A stretch of 64,000 nucleotides of DNA from Streptomyces malaysiensis subsp. samsunensis (GTDB lineage: Bacteria > Actinomycetota > Actinomycetes > Streptomycetales > Streptomycetaceae), in contig NZ_JANIIC010000061.1 of NCBI RefSeq assembly GCF_024519315.1, positions 1 to 64,000 of the forward strand. Reading direction: 5' to 3'. The notes below the pieces were generated by a model. That model was not told the origin of the DNA. It did no database searches and saw only the letters and a list, made by a program, of their open reading frames with translations. Made by a program: the position numbers and the translations under genes. Shown here one piece after another: positions 27,151 through 35,388 of the stretch (the stretch's first letter is position 1; each line of letters opens with the position of its first letter).

Positions 27151-29460
27151 ATGGTCACCTATCACACGCTCATCACCGTCAACCTCACCCCACTCTCCGA
27201 AGCGGTCGACAAGTGGCGCACCCTGCCCGGGAAATTCCGACAGGTCGGCACGAATCTGCGCACTGAAGTGCAGACCCCTCTGACCAATTCGGATTGGGAG
27301 GGCGAGGCAGCGGATTCGGCTTTCAAGCGGATGCAAAAGGCAGCCAAGGAGATTGAACTGGCCGCCTGCGAAGCCGAGGACGTTCATGGCCTGCTGCATG
27401 ACGCGTACACGGCGTTCAAGAACGCCAAGAAGAAGCTCCAGGAGTACAAGAAGGACATCGAGGAGGCGAAGCACCTGGCCATCGACGACACAGGGCACGT
27501 CTCCTACAAGCCGACGAACCTCGACGATCTCACGCCGGCGCAACAGGGGCTACAGGCGAAGAACTTCAGTGAGGTCGTAGCGAACTACAACAGTTACATC
27601 AACGATGTCGTCTCCAACGCCACCACGACCGACGAGATTCTTGCCTGGGCGCTGACCCAGGACGGCAACGGCCGGGATGAGGGCTTCTCCGACGACGGGT
27701 ACGGCAGCACCAAGGACGCGAAGGCTGGGCGCGAGCAGGCACGCAAGGACCTCAAAGAGGTCGAGGAACTGGCGAAGTCCAAGAAGAACCTCAGCGCCAC
27801 CGAGATCGCCCGGGCGAACACGCTCCTCTCCCGGCACGAGGGCGACCCCTACTTCTCCGAGAAGTTCGCCACCGATCTCGGCCCCAAGGGAACCCTGGAA
27901 TTCTGGCAGCACGTCACGACCGGCCAGCAATTCGGCGACGAGCGCACCAAGAACCTGGAGAAACTCCAGAGATCACTCGGCTACACCCTTGCCACCGCCT
28001 CTCACTCCAACAGCGATGAGATGAAGCAGTGGAAGAAGGACATCATCAAGCTGGGGCCCCGGCGCGTCATGGACACCGACTGGGAGGCCGGGACGAGCAC
28101 TCCGGGGTCCTATGGCTTCCAGGTGATGAGCAGCCTGCTGCGGTACGGCGAATACGACAAGGACTTCCTCGTCGACTACGGCAAGGGCTATCCCGATCCA
28201 CACAGCAAGGACGGTCGCACCGGCGGCCTGTTCGAGTTCGACCGCAAACACAAGGATGACCTGAAGGATCTCTACTGGCCCGACGGGTACGAGACGTACG
28301 TCAACTTCGGCGAGGACAATGACCACGGAGTCGACCCCATGGCGGGCTACATGGAGTCGCTGGGGCACAATCCGGAAGCGGCCCAGACCATTTTCCACCA
28401 GGACCGCTTTGAGCAGGATGACAAGGTCCCGCCGAACGACGATCTCATGTATCTGCTCAAAGAGCGCAAATGGCTGAATGGAAACTTCTACGCCGAGGAC
28501 GGTAAGGGATTCGGCTATGACGAGCTGGGACACGCCTTCGAGGCTGCCGCGCTGGGACATCCCTACGACCAGCCCGAGCTGGGCCTCAACCGCAACCCCG
28601 CCAGTGTCAATGTCGCAACCCAGCTGATCAGTGTGGTCGGTGACAACTCCGGTATCCTCGCGGACAAGTCCGGCCTCAGTGACAGTTTGGCTCGCGTGGG
28701 CGCCGGCTACATCGACAATCTGGACTGGGCCACTGCCAACCATGGCGATGCCGAATCCGGGGCGAAAACCCGCGACGCGGCTTTCGGCGCACTCGGCTCA
28801 TCCGACATCTCCATCGCCAATGAAACAGCCAAGAACTTCCTGTCGGCGGTCGGCAGAGATGACAGCGGCTATCAGATTCTCTCCGCAGCCCAGCACGACT
28901 TCACGACGGACGTACTCAAGGCCCACCCGAAGGCGGACGACGCTCTCACCCTGGCTCTGGGCACCGGCGCCGAGACGCAGGGCATCCTGGACGAGGCCCG
29001 CTCGGACGCCATCATGAGCGACGCGAACGACAGCAAAGAGGAGAAGGCGAGGAAGCTGTCGGAAGCCGGGGAATGGCAGAAGTACCGGACGAGTACCGGG
29101 ATCAGCACCGTCACCAGCCTCGTCACCGTCCCGTTCGAGGCGGCGAGGGCGACGCCTTTCGTCACACCCTTCGTCGACGCCGCCACCGGTGCCATCGACA
29201 CCCAGGCCGGTATCAACATCGACCGGGAGATCGAGAAACAGCAGAAGGAGTTCGACGACAAGGTCGACGCGGATGCTCACAACATGCAGAAGAAGTTTGT
29301 CGAAGCGAGCCAGCGTCGTTCGGTCAACCCACTCGATGCCTATATCGCCGCCCATCCTGAACTCGACGACGGTGCCTGGTACAACCAGGCCAGCGAGCGT
29401 GTGAAGGCTGGCTACATACGCGGCGTGGGTGACGCCCAACTGACCGGGAGCGGCAGCTAA
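27151..29460 (+). CDS. Large WXG-headed putative type VII secretion substrate
   Basis: 769 residues, no signal peptide or membrane helix. The first 100 residues are a helical hairpin with a WXG turn (NSDWEGEAAD, about residues 49-58), like WXG100/LXG-type secretion heads. The middle is polar with many short helices and contains GHNPEAAQTIFHQD. That motif recalls large Streptomyces proteins with a WXG head (possibly DUF6571); I cannot confirm this. A hydrophobic patch lies near residues 650-685 (TSLVTVPFEAARATPFVTPF). The RBS AAGGCGGAAG precedes ATG. It sits 46 bp after the 'EW' paralogue and overlaps the next lipoprotein's upstream ATG, so these form one unit. Activity is unknown. Confidence 0.85.
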   Translation: MVTYHTLITVNLTPLSEAVDKWRTLPGKFRQVGTNLRTEVQTPLTNSDWEGEAADSAFKRMQKAAKEIELAACEAEDVHGLLHDAYTAFKNAKKKLQEYKKDIEEAKHLAIDDTGHVSYKPTNLDDLTPAQQGLQAKNFSEVVANYNSYINDVVSNATTTDEILAWALTQDGNGRDEGFSDDGYGSTKDAKAGREQARKDLKEVEELAKSKKNLSATEIARANTLLSRHEGDPYFSEKFATDLGPKGTLEFWQHVTTGQQFGDERTKNLEKLQRSLGYTLATASHSNSDEMKQWKKDIIKLGPRRVMDTDWEAGTSTPGSYGFQVMSSLLRYGEYDKDFLVDYGKGYPDPHSKDGRTGGLFEFDRKHKDDLKDLYWPDGYETYVNFGEDNDHGVDPMAGYMESLGHNPEAAQTIFHQDRFEQDDKVPPNDDLMYLLKERKWLNGNFYAEDGKGFGYDELGHAFEAAALGHPYDQPELGLNRNPASVNVATQLISVVGDNSGILADKSGLSDSLARVGAGYIDNLDWATANHGDAESGAKTRDAAFGALGSSDISIANETAKNFLSAVGRDDSGYQILSAAQHDFTTDVLKAHPKADDALTLALGTGAETQGILDEARSDAIMSDANDSKEEKARKLSEAGEWQKYRTSTGISTVTSLVTVPFEAARATPFVTPFVDAATGAIDTQAGINIDREIEKQQKEFDDKVDADAHNMQKKFVEASQRRSVNPLDAYIAAHPELDDGAWYNQASERVKAGYIRGVGDAQLTGSGS

Positions 29461-29480
29461 TGGAGCCGACAGGAGAGATC

Positions 29481-30143
29481 GTGCCACGCAAATTTCGCCT
29501 GACTTTTGGGCGACTGGCAGCCCTTGCCTGCACATCTGTCATCGCCGTCACGGGCTGTGGCGGCGACGACGAGTCCAAGGATCCGAAGCCGACCGCCAAG
29601 CCAACGGCCGACGCCGGGCTCATTCCTGTCGCCCAGGCATGCGGCGGCCTGTTCGACAAGGCCATCGCGAAGGAGGCTCAGGAGCCGAACGGACCCAGCA
29701 AGGTCTATCCGGTCAAGACCAGGAGCACCGACCAAGTGTCGAAGGCGCTGCGCGAGGAGTCGGCCAGGAGAAGCACGCCCGAGGACCTCTGCACTTTGAC
29801 GGACAAGGCCGACGGCAAAGAGTTGCTCGCCATCACCGTCGCGTGGACTCCCCACTCGCCCCCATCGGGCCGGTCGGTGCACTACACGACCACCGTCGGT
29901 CCGGAAGACGCCGGCAGGCTCGTCGTCACATGTGACATCGGCAGCAGCGGCGGGACAGCATCGGGAGGGGGTCGTTCCCTGGAGTTCGCCATGCGCGACT
30001 ACTTCACCGTCAGCGACCACTCGCACGCCAAACTGCTCATCGCCTCGGCAAAAAAGATAACGGCGCAGCTGGACTGCCAGAAAGATCCCGAATACCCCGA
30101 TCCGAAGGTTGTAGCACCGCCGCCGAAGCCGGGGTTGCGGTAA
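29481..30143 (+). CDS. Secreted lipoprotein next to the WXG-headed protein
   Basis: 220 residues from GTG 29481, chosen because AGGAGAG lies 8 bases upstream. An ATG at 29460 overlapping the previous stop (TAATG) is the alternative. The signal peptide carries KFRLTFGRLAALACTSVIAV and lipobox VTGC, predicting a membrane-anchored outer-surface protein. The mature part has a Lys/Pro-rich linker, four more cysteines and no recognised domain. Its coupling to the WXG-headed gene suggests a matching role, such as an immunity or anchoring protein; this is only inference. Confidence 0.8.
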   Translation: MPRKFRLTFGRLAALACTSVIAVTGCGGDDESKDPKPTAKPTADAGLIPVAQACGGLFDKAIAKEAQEPNGPSKVYPVKTRSTDQVSKALREESARRSTPEDLCTLTDKADGKELLAITVAWTPHSPPSGRSVHYTTTVGPEDAGRLVVTCDIGSSGGTASGGGRSLEFAMRDYFTVSDHSHAKLLIASAKKITAQLDCQKDPEYPDPKVVAPPPKPGLR

Positions 30144-30152
30144 GACGTGAAT

Positions 30153-30192
30153 ATGGGTGTGGGCAACCGCTTCAGCGGTTGCCCACACCCAT
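30153..30192. terminator. Perfect 19-bp bidirectional terminator
   Basis: Arms 30153-30171 and 30174-30192 are exact reverse complements with a 2-base centre. It lies between two convergent genes, 9 bp after the lipoprotein stop and 18 bp from the stop of the minus-strand WXG100 gene. Confidence 0.9.
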
Positions 30193-30210
30193 ACTGCGTG
30201 CGACGCACTC

Positions 30211-30522
30211 TCAGAACGTGATGTCCTGGAACAGCTGGGCCGACTTCTTGTCGGTCGCGTGGTAGTCCATGCTGCCGGTCCTGACCTTGGTCGCCACCTC
30301 TTTGAGCGTGCTCTCGATGTGGTTGGCGCGCGTCTTGAACTGCCTCTCCGCGGCCAGCATCATCTGGTGAGCCTCGCCCTCCCAACCGTCGGTGACACCC
30401 TTCACCGCGGCGATGATGGCCTCGATCTGCTGGCTCACCACCCTGGCGCCGCGCTCGAGGTCACCGGCGGTGTCCTCGAGCGAGTTGTATGTGACCTTGA
30501 TGTCCATCCCGTCACCGGACAC
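30211..30522 (-). CDS. WXG100 family protein (EsxA/EsxB type) with YxxxD signal
   Basis: 103 residues with a central WEG turn (VTDGWEGEAHQMM, about residues 47-49) between two helices. The C-terminal part contains DYHATDKKSA, which fits the YxxxD/E general secretion signal recognised by EccC. WXG100 proteins are secreted as helical-hairpin dimers. The neighbouring 124-residue WXG protein, 81 bp upstream, is the likely partner. It is the last gene of the long minus-strand unit that starts at eccB. The spacing and pairing match esxB/esxA pairs, but I cannot tell which letter applies. Confidence 0.9.
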   Translation of the reverse strand: MSGDGMDIKVTYNSLEDTAGDLERGARVVSQQIEAIIAAVKGVTDGWEGEAHQMMLAAERQFKTRANHIESTLKEVATKVRTGSMDYHATDKKSAQLFQDITF

Positions 30523-30603
30523 TTATGCTCCACCCCTCGTGGTGTCTTGATGGTTGTCGATCATTTCCGTCCCAAGGGCCCACCTTGATGGCCCCGTGGA
30601 CGA

Positions 30604-30978
30604 CTAGAACTGGTCGACCTTGCTGTGGGCCAGGCCATCCGCACCACGACCGAGCTGCCCGCCCGCCTCGCTGCCATTGACGTCAATGCTGCGGAGCTGG
30701 GATGCGATCTCGGTGTCGTTGGCACCACCGGAACGGTGCGTGAGCTGCACCGCCTCGTGGATGTTGACGATCAGCTGACGCAGGGCCTCGTGATCCTCGT
30801 TCAGGCTCATCTGAGCCCTCCTGAACGCGCTTCCGCCCTGACCGGTCCAGGCGGCCTCCACCGTGTCAATGGCGTTGATCAGCGTGCGCAGGTTCTGTGA
30901 GAGGTCCTCACTGACACGCCCGAGGTCGCCCTCGAACTTCCTGAAATGTGCATCGCTTATCCGCTGCGAGCCCGACAT
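30604..30978 (-). CDS. WXG100 family protein (partner of the downstream WXG100 gene)
   Basis: 124 residues from ATG 30978 (MSGSQRIS), chosen because GGTGGAAAG precedes it; an ATG 18 bases earlier is less likely. The turn motif is AAWTGQGGSAF at about residues 43-53, between an N-terminal helix and a C-terminal helix. A polar tail of about 40 residues (TEIASQLRSIDVNG ... KVDQF) extends beyond the usual 100-residue core. No YxxxD/E is seen, consistent with the other member of a heterodimer supplying it. Upstream lies a mycosin gene. Confidence 0.88.
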   Translation of the reverse strand: MSGSQRISDAHFRKFEGDLGRVSEDLSQNLRTLINAIDTVEAAWTGQGGSAFRRAQMSLNEDHEALRQLIVNIHEAVQLTHRSGGANDTEIASQLRSIDVNGSEAGGQLGRGADGLAHSKVDQF

Positions 30979-31098
30979 CTTTCCACCTTCCCCCATGATG
31001 TGTTGGTGAGCCGAGCTGGGGATTCTTTCGTCAGCTCACCACTCTGTGGAGTTTCCTACCCGACATGGCAGGAAGCGTATAGCTGTAGTTGGTGCTGG

Positions 31099-32343
31099 TT
31101 ACGGCCTGGCCATCGTTCCACCACGACGCCGCACAACGGTGAAGGCGACCGCGGCCCCGACGACCACAACGCCCGCACCCAAGGCGACCCAGAGCGTCGT
31201 ATTACCGCCGTCGTCGCTCGTTTTGGCCTCCGCTGCGGGTTTCTCGGCAGCTTGCTCATCCGATGCGGGGGACTGTGAGGGATCCCCCGCGGGCTTAGAC
31301 GCCGACCCGGAAGGCTCCGGTTTCGTCGCCCCCTCACGAGCGAGCAATGGATTCGTGTTGGCCGGCCCCGGATCCCCCTCGCCATCAAGGAGCACCTTGC
31401 GAGGACGGACCGAGCCATACCCGAGGTAACTGCTCGGGATGTCACCGGTCGTGGGCTTCGCTGCGGTCTGCATCATGACGCGCAGGACCTGGTTGTTGGT
31501 CCACTTGGGGTGCTTGGACCAGATCAGGGCGGCGGAGGCGGAGGTGATGGCGGTGGCTTGGCTGGTGCCATGCGAAGTGCAGACGTTACTCCCGCAGCGA
31601 ATGGGGATTTCGTCCCCGATGGCCACCAGCCCCACTTGATCGCCAGACGTAGAGAACCCAGCCACCTTCCCCGTACGATTGATGGCGCCCACACCTACGA
31701 CGCCGGAAAGTGAAGATGGGTACTCGGGATAGTTTTCCTTATCCCCGCTGTTCCCCGTGGCAGCGAATATCAAGGCACCTTTGTTGATCGCGTACTTTAC
31801 GGCGGCTCGAGCCTTGGTGAAGTACATGGAACTCGTGCCCCCTGTCCCAAGAGAGATATTCAGGACTCGAGCACCGTGATCCACCGCATACCTGATGGCC
31901 CTGGAAATTAGTGGGTCAGCGGCATCCGTCCTGCCATCAACCATAGCTTTGATGGGAAGGATCTTGGATTCCGGCGCCAACCCCTGGATGCCACCGCCGC
32001 TCCCCGTCCCGGCGATGAGAGCGGCCATGTTAGTCCCATGCCCATTCTCATCTTTATTCACATCTGTTGGTGAGTTAGAGGCGTCTATACCGGACAGCAC
32101 TTGCCCTTGTAGCTCGGGCAGCGATGCCTTAACGCCCGTGTCGATAACGGCGACGGTGACCCCTTTGCCCTTACTCACCTTCCACATGTCCTCGGCCTGC
32201 ATGTCCTTCAGGTACCACTGCTGAGAGCTGATGTCCTGTGCGGCTGCCGCGGGCGCGATACCACCCACCGCCATGAGCCCGGCTCCGAGTATCGCCAGAG
32301 CCGATAGGGAACGCCGCCGCGCTCCGTACTTCTGAAAGGGCAT
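31099..32343 (-). CDS. mycP: Type VII secretion-associated serine protease, mycosin 1
   Basis: 414 residues from ATG 32343 (MPFQKYGARRR), preceded by GAGGAGAG. A signal peptide ends near AAAAQD. The subtilase triad is visible: Asp68 in VAVIDTGV, His102 in NGHGTNMA, Ser261 in HGTSQAT, with oxyanion Asn198 in AATGNSG. A Cys pair (about 250/255) may form a disulfide. A Ser/Pro/Ala linker and one C-terminal membrane helix (LWVALGAGVVVVGAAVAF) end it. Mycosins stabilise the ESX channel and cleave substrates. Codon use is less GC-biased than neighbours (for example CTA ATT and AGG in the LISRAI segment). It is one of two mycosins here. Confidence 0.92.
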   Translation of the reverse strand: MPFQKYGARRRSLSALAILGAGLMAVGGIAPAAAAQDISSQQWYLKDMQAEDMWKVSKGKGVTVAVIDTGVKASLPELQGQVLSGIDASNSPTDVNKDENGHGTNMAALIAGTGSGGGIQGLAPESKILPIKAMVDGRTDAADPLISRAIRYAVDHGARVLNISLGTGGTSSMYFTKARAAVKYAINKGALIFAATGNSGDKENYPEYPSSLSGVVGVGAINRTGKVAGFSTSGDQVGLVAIGDEIPIRCGSNVCTSHGTSQATAITSASAALIWSKHPKWTNNQVLRVMMQTAAKPTTGDIPSSYLGYGSVRPRKVLLDGEGDPGPANTNPLLAREGATKPEPSGSASKPAGDPSQSPASDEQAAEKPAAEAKTSDDGGNTTLWVALGAGVVVVGAAVAFTVVRRRGGTMARP

Positions 32344-32384
32344 AGGTGAGTGCTCTCCTCGGCGTTGCACAGCGATCTGTCGAT

Positions 32385-33932
32385 CTAGTCGATGACCGGC
32401 GGGATCGTGTCACGCCGCCCACCCGACCAGTTCTCTTCGTCGTCCTGAAGGTAATCGGGCCTGGAGCCGGAGGGTTCCGAGCCGTTCGGTGCTCCCCTGC
32501 CCGAGCGTGGCATCGGCTCAGGCTGTTGGTTGGCCCGTACAAGCCCGGATCCCCCTGGGGTGAACTCCGACTGCGTTCCGCGCGCGGAGCGCGCACCGCT
32601 GACGGAACCTCCCGACTCCGACGCGCGCCGCTGGCCCTGGCCACCACTGCCCCCAGGGGCGTGCGTACCACTCTCGGCGGATACACCGCCCGCGCCCAGG
32701 GGACCACGCCTTGGAGGGATACCGTGTTCGTCTCCGACGGCCGTCCCCCGCGGCAAACGCTGCCCATTCGCGTTGTTCGGTCCTCGTGGACTGTCCACGG
32801 TCCCACCCGGCTCCGAGGCGAGCCGCCGGCCCGACCCCCCATTCACAGGCGGAGGCGTGCCTTTGAAGCCGTGTGTGGCGGGCCCCACCGGCCCGCGCCT
32901 CATCAGCCCTTGCTCTTCTCCGATGACTCTGCCCCGAGGAATCCGCGGAGTGTTGGTTTGCCCGGGTGGGCGAGCCTGGGTCCCGCCGTGGATGCCGTCA
33001 GGCAACCCGGTTCGAGGAATGCCCGTCGGCCGAGGTTGCTTTCCCCCACCTTGGTAAGGCGCAATGGGTCCACGTACGGGGTTCCCCCCACCTCGCATAG
33101 GCGGCGGGGCACTTGGCAGGAGCGGCCTGGGTCCGTTTGGCACCACAGGGTTTATGTGCTGCTGAGACGCATCCTGCGGCGGTGAAACAGGGGGCCTGCT
33201 TTGATCGATGACGTCAGGTGAAGGTGGCGTCATCGTGGAGTCAATGCTGATCCTGGCGTCCCCCACAGCATTCGGCACAACGTCCACATTCGAGTCGCCG
33301 TGCCCTGTGGGGACGGCTGCCGACTGAGACGCAGTGACAGCCCCCGGACCCCCACCGAGATGAGAAGCACCGGATACCGGTGTACCTACCTCGGATTGAG
33401 CCGTCTCTGAGGAGCCGGGTGCAGGCGGGTTGTAATGCGGGGCGAACCCGGGCGGCAAGGGCGGAAAGTTCGGCTCCTCGAGATTGTTGATCTCCGTGTA
33501 AGCCGTCTCGTAATACGAGTCCAGCTTGTCCATCTGCTGGAGCGCTTCCAGGTGGTGCTTATCCGCGACCGCCTGCTCCGCATCGCTCTTGTGCTTCTTG
33601 TCATCGGCCGCCGTCGGGGCCGGCATCGCGGCCTTGACCTCGGTCAGACCCTGGCCCGCAGCGGTCATGTGTACGCCGACGAGCAAGGTGAAGTCAGCCA
33701 TCTTGTGGGTCTGTTTGGCCACCTCACGACCCCACTCGCGGAAGGCGTCGGCACCGTCGCCCTCCCAGTGCACCCGCTCAGCGTGTGCCTTGAGCTCCTC
33801 CGCGATGGCACTGATGTCGTCGAAGGCAGCCGTCAAAGCGGCCCCGACATCGGTCAGCGCGGTCGGCTTCGCGGTCGCGACCATGTTGTAGAGCTCGTCG
33901 TGGGACCGTTTCTCGAACTTCCCTCCGGCCAT
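32385..33932 (-). CDS. WXG-headed, proline-rich protein (putative T7SS substrate)
   Basis: 515 residues. The first 110 or so are helical with a WEG turn (ERVHWEGDGADAF, about residue 57), like WXG100 proteins. From about residue 155 the chain becomes Pro/Gly/Ser/Arg-rich and probably disordered, with repeated segments such as PRGRVIGEEQG and LPRGTAVGDEHG and two GxGGSGR/Q type blocks. The C-terminus is acidic. Architecture recalls PPE-like or Esp proteins in mycobacteria, but no direct homology is claimed. The gene sits between mycosin 1 (41 bp) and the 153-residue helical protein (14 bp). Confidence 0.85.
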   Translation of the reverse strand: MAGGKFEKRSHDELYNMVATAKPTALTDVGAALTAAFDDISAIAEELKAHAERVHWEGDGADAFREWGREVAKQTHKMADFTLLVGVHMTAAGQGLTEVKAAMPAPTAADDKKHKSDAEQAVADKHHLEALQQMDKLDSYYETAYTEINNLEEPNFPPLPPGFAPHYNPPAPGSSETAQSEVGTPVSGASHLGGGPGAVTASQSAAVPTGHGDSNVDVVPNAVGDARISIDSTMTPPSPDVIDQSRPPVSPPQDASQQHINPVVPNGPRPLLPSAPPPMRGGGNPVRGPIAPYQGGGKQPRPTGIPRTGLPDGIHGGTQARPPGQTNTPRIPRGRVIGEEQGLMRRGPVGPATHGFKGTPPPVNGGSGRRLASEPGGTVDSPRGPNNANGQRLPRGTAVGDEHGIPPRRGPLGAGGVSAESGTHAPGGSGGQGQRRASESGGSVSGARSARGTQSEFTPGGSGLVRANQQPEPMPRSGRGAPNGSEPSGSRPDYLQDDEENWSGGRRDTIPPVID

Positions 33933-33946
33933 CTACCTTCTCCCCC

Positions 33947-34408
33947 TCACAGCGCGTCGCCCCCGACCTCTTTGCCCTTGTGGTTCCCGCCCTGACCAGC
34001 GTGCTTCTGGGGGGCCTCGCGGTAGTATTTCTGCGCGCGTGCCTGGATCTCCTGCATTCGGCGGGCCTGCTCGGCGTCCATGCCGTCGAAGCCGCGCTCG
34101 GCGACGATCGCCATGAGGCCCATGGCCTCGATCTGGTCACCGAAGGACTTGGACAGGGTCTCCAGCCGCGCGTGGACCTTCTCATAGAGGTTGGCCAGAT
34201 CGTCAGCGGAGGTGAACCCGGGGCCCGAGCCGTACGCGTCCCGAGTGATGGACTGTTGCGAGATCGTCTTGCGCGATGCCGGAGACTTATCAAGGTCGGT
34301 CAGAACCTTGTCCAAGCGCTTCTTGAACTTGGCAAGGGTCTCGGCTTCCTTGACCAGCCTCTTGCCGAACGGCGTCTGCGGCACAGACCCCGGCTCTATG
34401 GGCCTCAC
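33947..34408 (-). CDS. Helical protein of the secretion locus, function unknown
   Basis: 153 residues from a GTG with GGGGAGGGA upstream. It has no signal peptide, membrane helix or WXG motif. Most of it is amphipathic helix (KRLVKEAETLAKFKKRLDKVL; LANLYEKVHARLETLSKSFG; ARRMQEIQARAQKYYREA), suggesting a coiled-coil partner of a secreted protein. It is placed 14 bp upstream of the WXG-headed proline-rich gene, so a chaperone-substrate pair is plausible. No family recognised. Confidence 0.75.
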   Translation of the reverse strand: MRPIEPGSVPQTPFGKRLVKEAETLAKFKKRLDKVLTDLDKSPASRKTISQQSITRDAYGSGPGFTSADDLANLYEKVHARLETLSKSFGDQIEAMGLMAIVAERGFDGMDAEQARRMQEIQARAQKYYREAPQKHAGQGGNHKGKEVGGDAL

Positions 34409-34818
34409 GCTGTCCCTCCCCGTATGACACCAACGATGTCCTAAGCCACTCTATCCATCAGACTTGGACACCCCAACTGCCCCGCAGCTACGGGCCGTCG
34501 ACGGTTCAGTAACGGCCCCTCCCCCAAACGACGCATACGAGGCACACGTCACATCCAGCGACACTAACGACTTCACCACAGGCGCGCATGAGTACGCATA
34601 CCTATTTCCCGGGACGACAGCACAGGTGTGCGCTCCGCCCTCAGGACGAGACGCGCCATCGGCACCGGGCGGGGGCCTGGTGGGGACAGCCCCCGCCCCG
34701 GCTTGCCGCAGCCAGGCAGCGGGGGCGCGAGGTAGGCAGGAGTACCGAGATCAACATCGGGGGACCGACCGCTTCGTCCCTACCTGTCCGAGTCCCCCGG
34801 CACGGGCACCCGCGCCGA
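34409..34818. other. 410-bp gap inside the minus-strand secretion unit
   Basis: No coding frame here has a plausible product or codon bias. A 10-bp GC stem (34667-34676 with 34689-34698) lies about 120 bp past the lipoprotein stop and probably terminates that transcript, so the genes from 34408 down are likely to have their own promoter in 34409-34660. Confidence 0.6.
34667..34698 (-). terminator. GC-rich hairpin downstream of lipoprotein gene
   Basis: Arms GGGCGGGGGC (34667-34676) and GCCCCCGCCC (34689-34698) pair perfectly with a 12-base loop. Confidence 0.6.
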
Positions 34819-35388
34819 TTATTGGTCGTTGGGTTTGTAAGACTTATCGACGTAGCAGGGCGATGCCAGGGAGACCGAGATGCTGTCACGCATCTTCTTC
34901 TCCCACTTCGATGGGTTCGGGTAGGTGGAAGGAAGACTTAGTTCGATCGTGACCGTGTAGTGCTCCTTTTTGTCCTCTACCTCAAGTCGGAGCTGACGCG
35001 CCTTGGAGTTGGCCTCTCCATAGCGATAGACCTTCCAGCCCTGCTTCGGGAGTTCGCGATAAAGCCTGTCCATGGCCTCCTTCAGAGCATCCGCTGATGG
35101 CCCCACCACCGACCACCAATGGTTCACACGGTAGCCGTGTTCAACGTCCTTGCAGGGGCTGGCGTGCGGGGCGGCGGGGGAAACGTCGCCCCGGAGCTCA
35201 GAGAGGTCGAGGATCTTGCTGGACTGCCGCCTGGCCAAGTCCTTCGCATCCTCTAGGGCCATACGCCGTGGCGTGTAGTCCAGACCGTCTTCGTCTTTTG
35301 TCACCGTTGAACATCCTGTCGCGGCGATGAGGGCAGACATCGCGAGGCCGACACGCAAGGCGAATCGGCGTTGTACGGATTCCGTCAC
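34819..35388 (-). CDS. Secreted lipoprotein coupled to alpha/beta-hydrolase gene
   Basis: 189 residues from GTG 35388. Its start overlaps the hydrolase stop by 4 bp (GTGA), so translation is coupled. The signal peptide is RFALRVGLAMSALIA with lipobox ATGC. The mature domain has a cysteine pair (SPCKDVEHGY ... ASPCYVDKS) and alternating strands and helices (NHWWSVVGPSADALKEAMDRLYREL). This fits a small extracytoplasmic lipoprotein, family not recognised. The coupling mirrors the WXG-headed gene/lipoprotein pair at 27151-30143, suggesting two parallel effector-lipoprotein cassettes. Confidence 0.85.
   Translation of the reverse strand: MTESVQRRFALRVGLAMSALIAATGCSTVTKDEDGLDYTPRRMALEDAKDLARRQSSKILDLSELRGDVSPAAPHASPCKDVEHGYRVNHWWSVVGPSADALKEAMDRLYRELPKQGWKVYRYGEANSKARQLRLEVEDKKEHYTVTIELSLPSTYPNPSKWEKKMRDSISVSLASPCYVDKSYKPNDQ

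Noticed and set aside
34464..34952. 162-codon plus-strand frame
   Set aside because: Crosses a terminator hairpin and overlaps a good lipoprotein gene; Pro/Arg/Ala-rich without structure.
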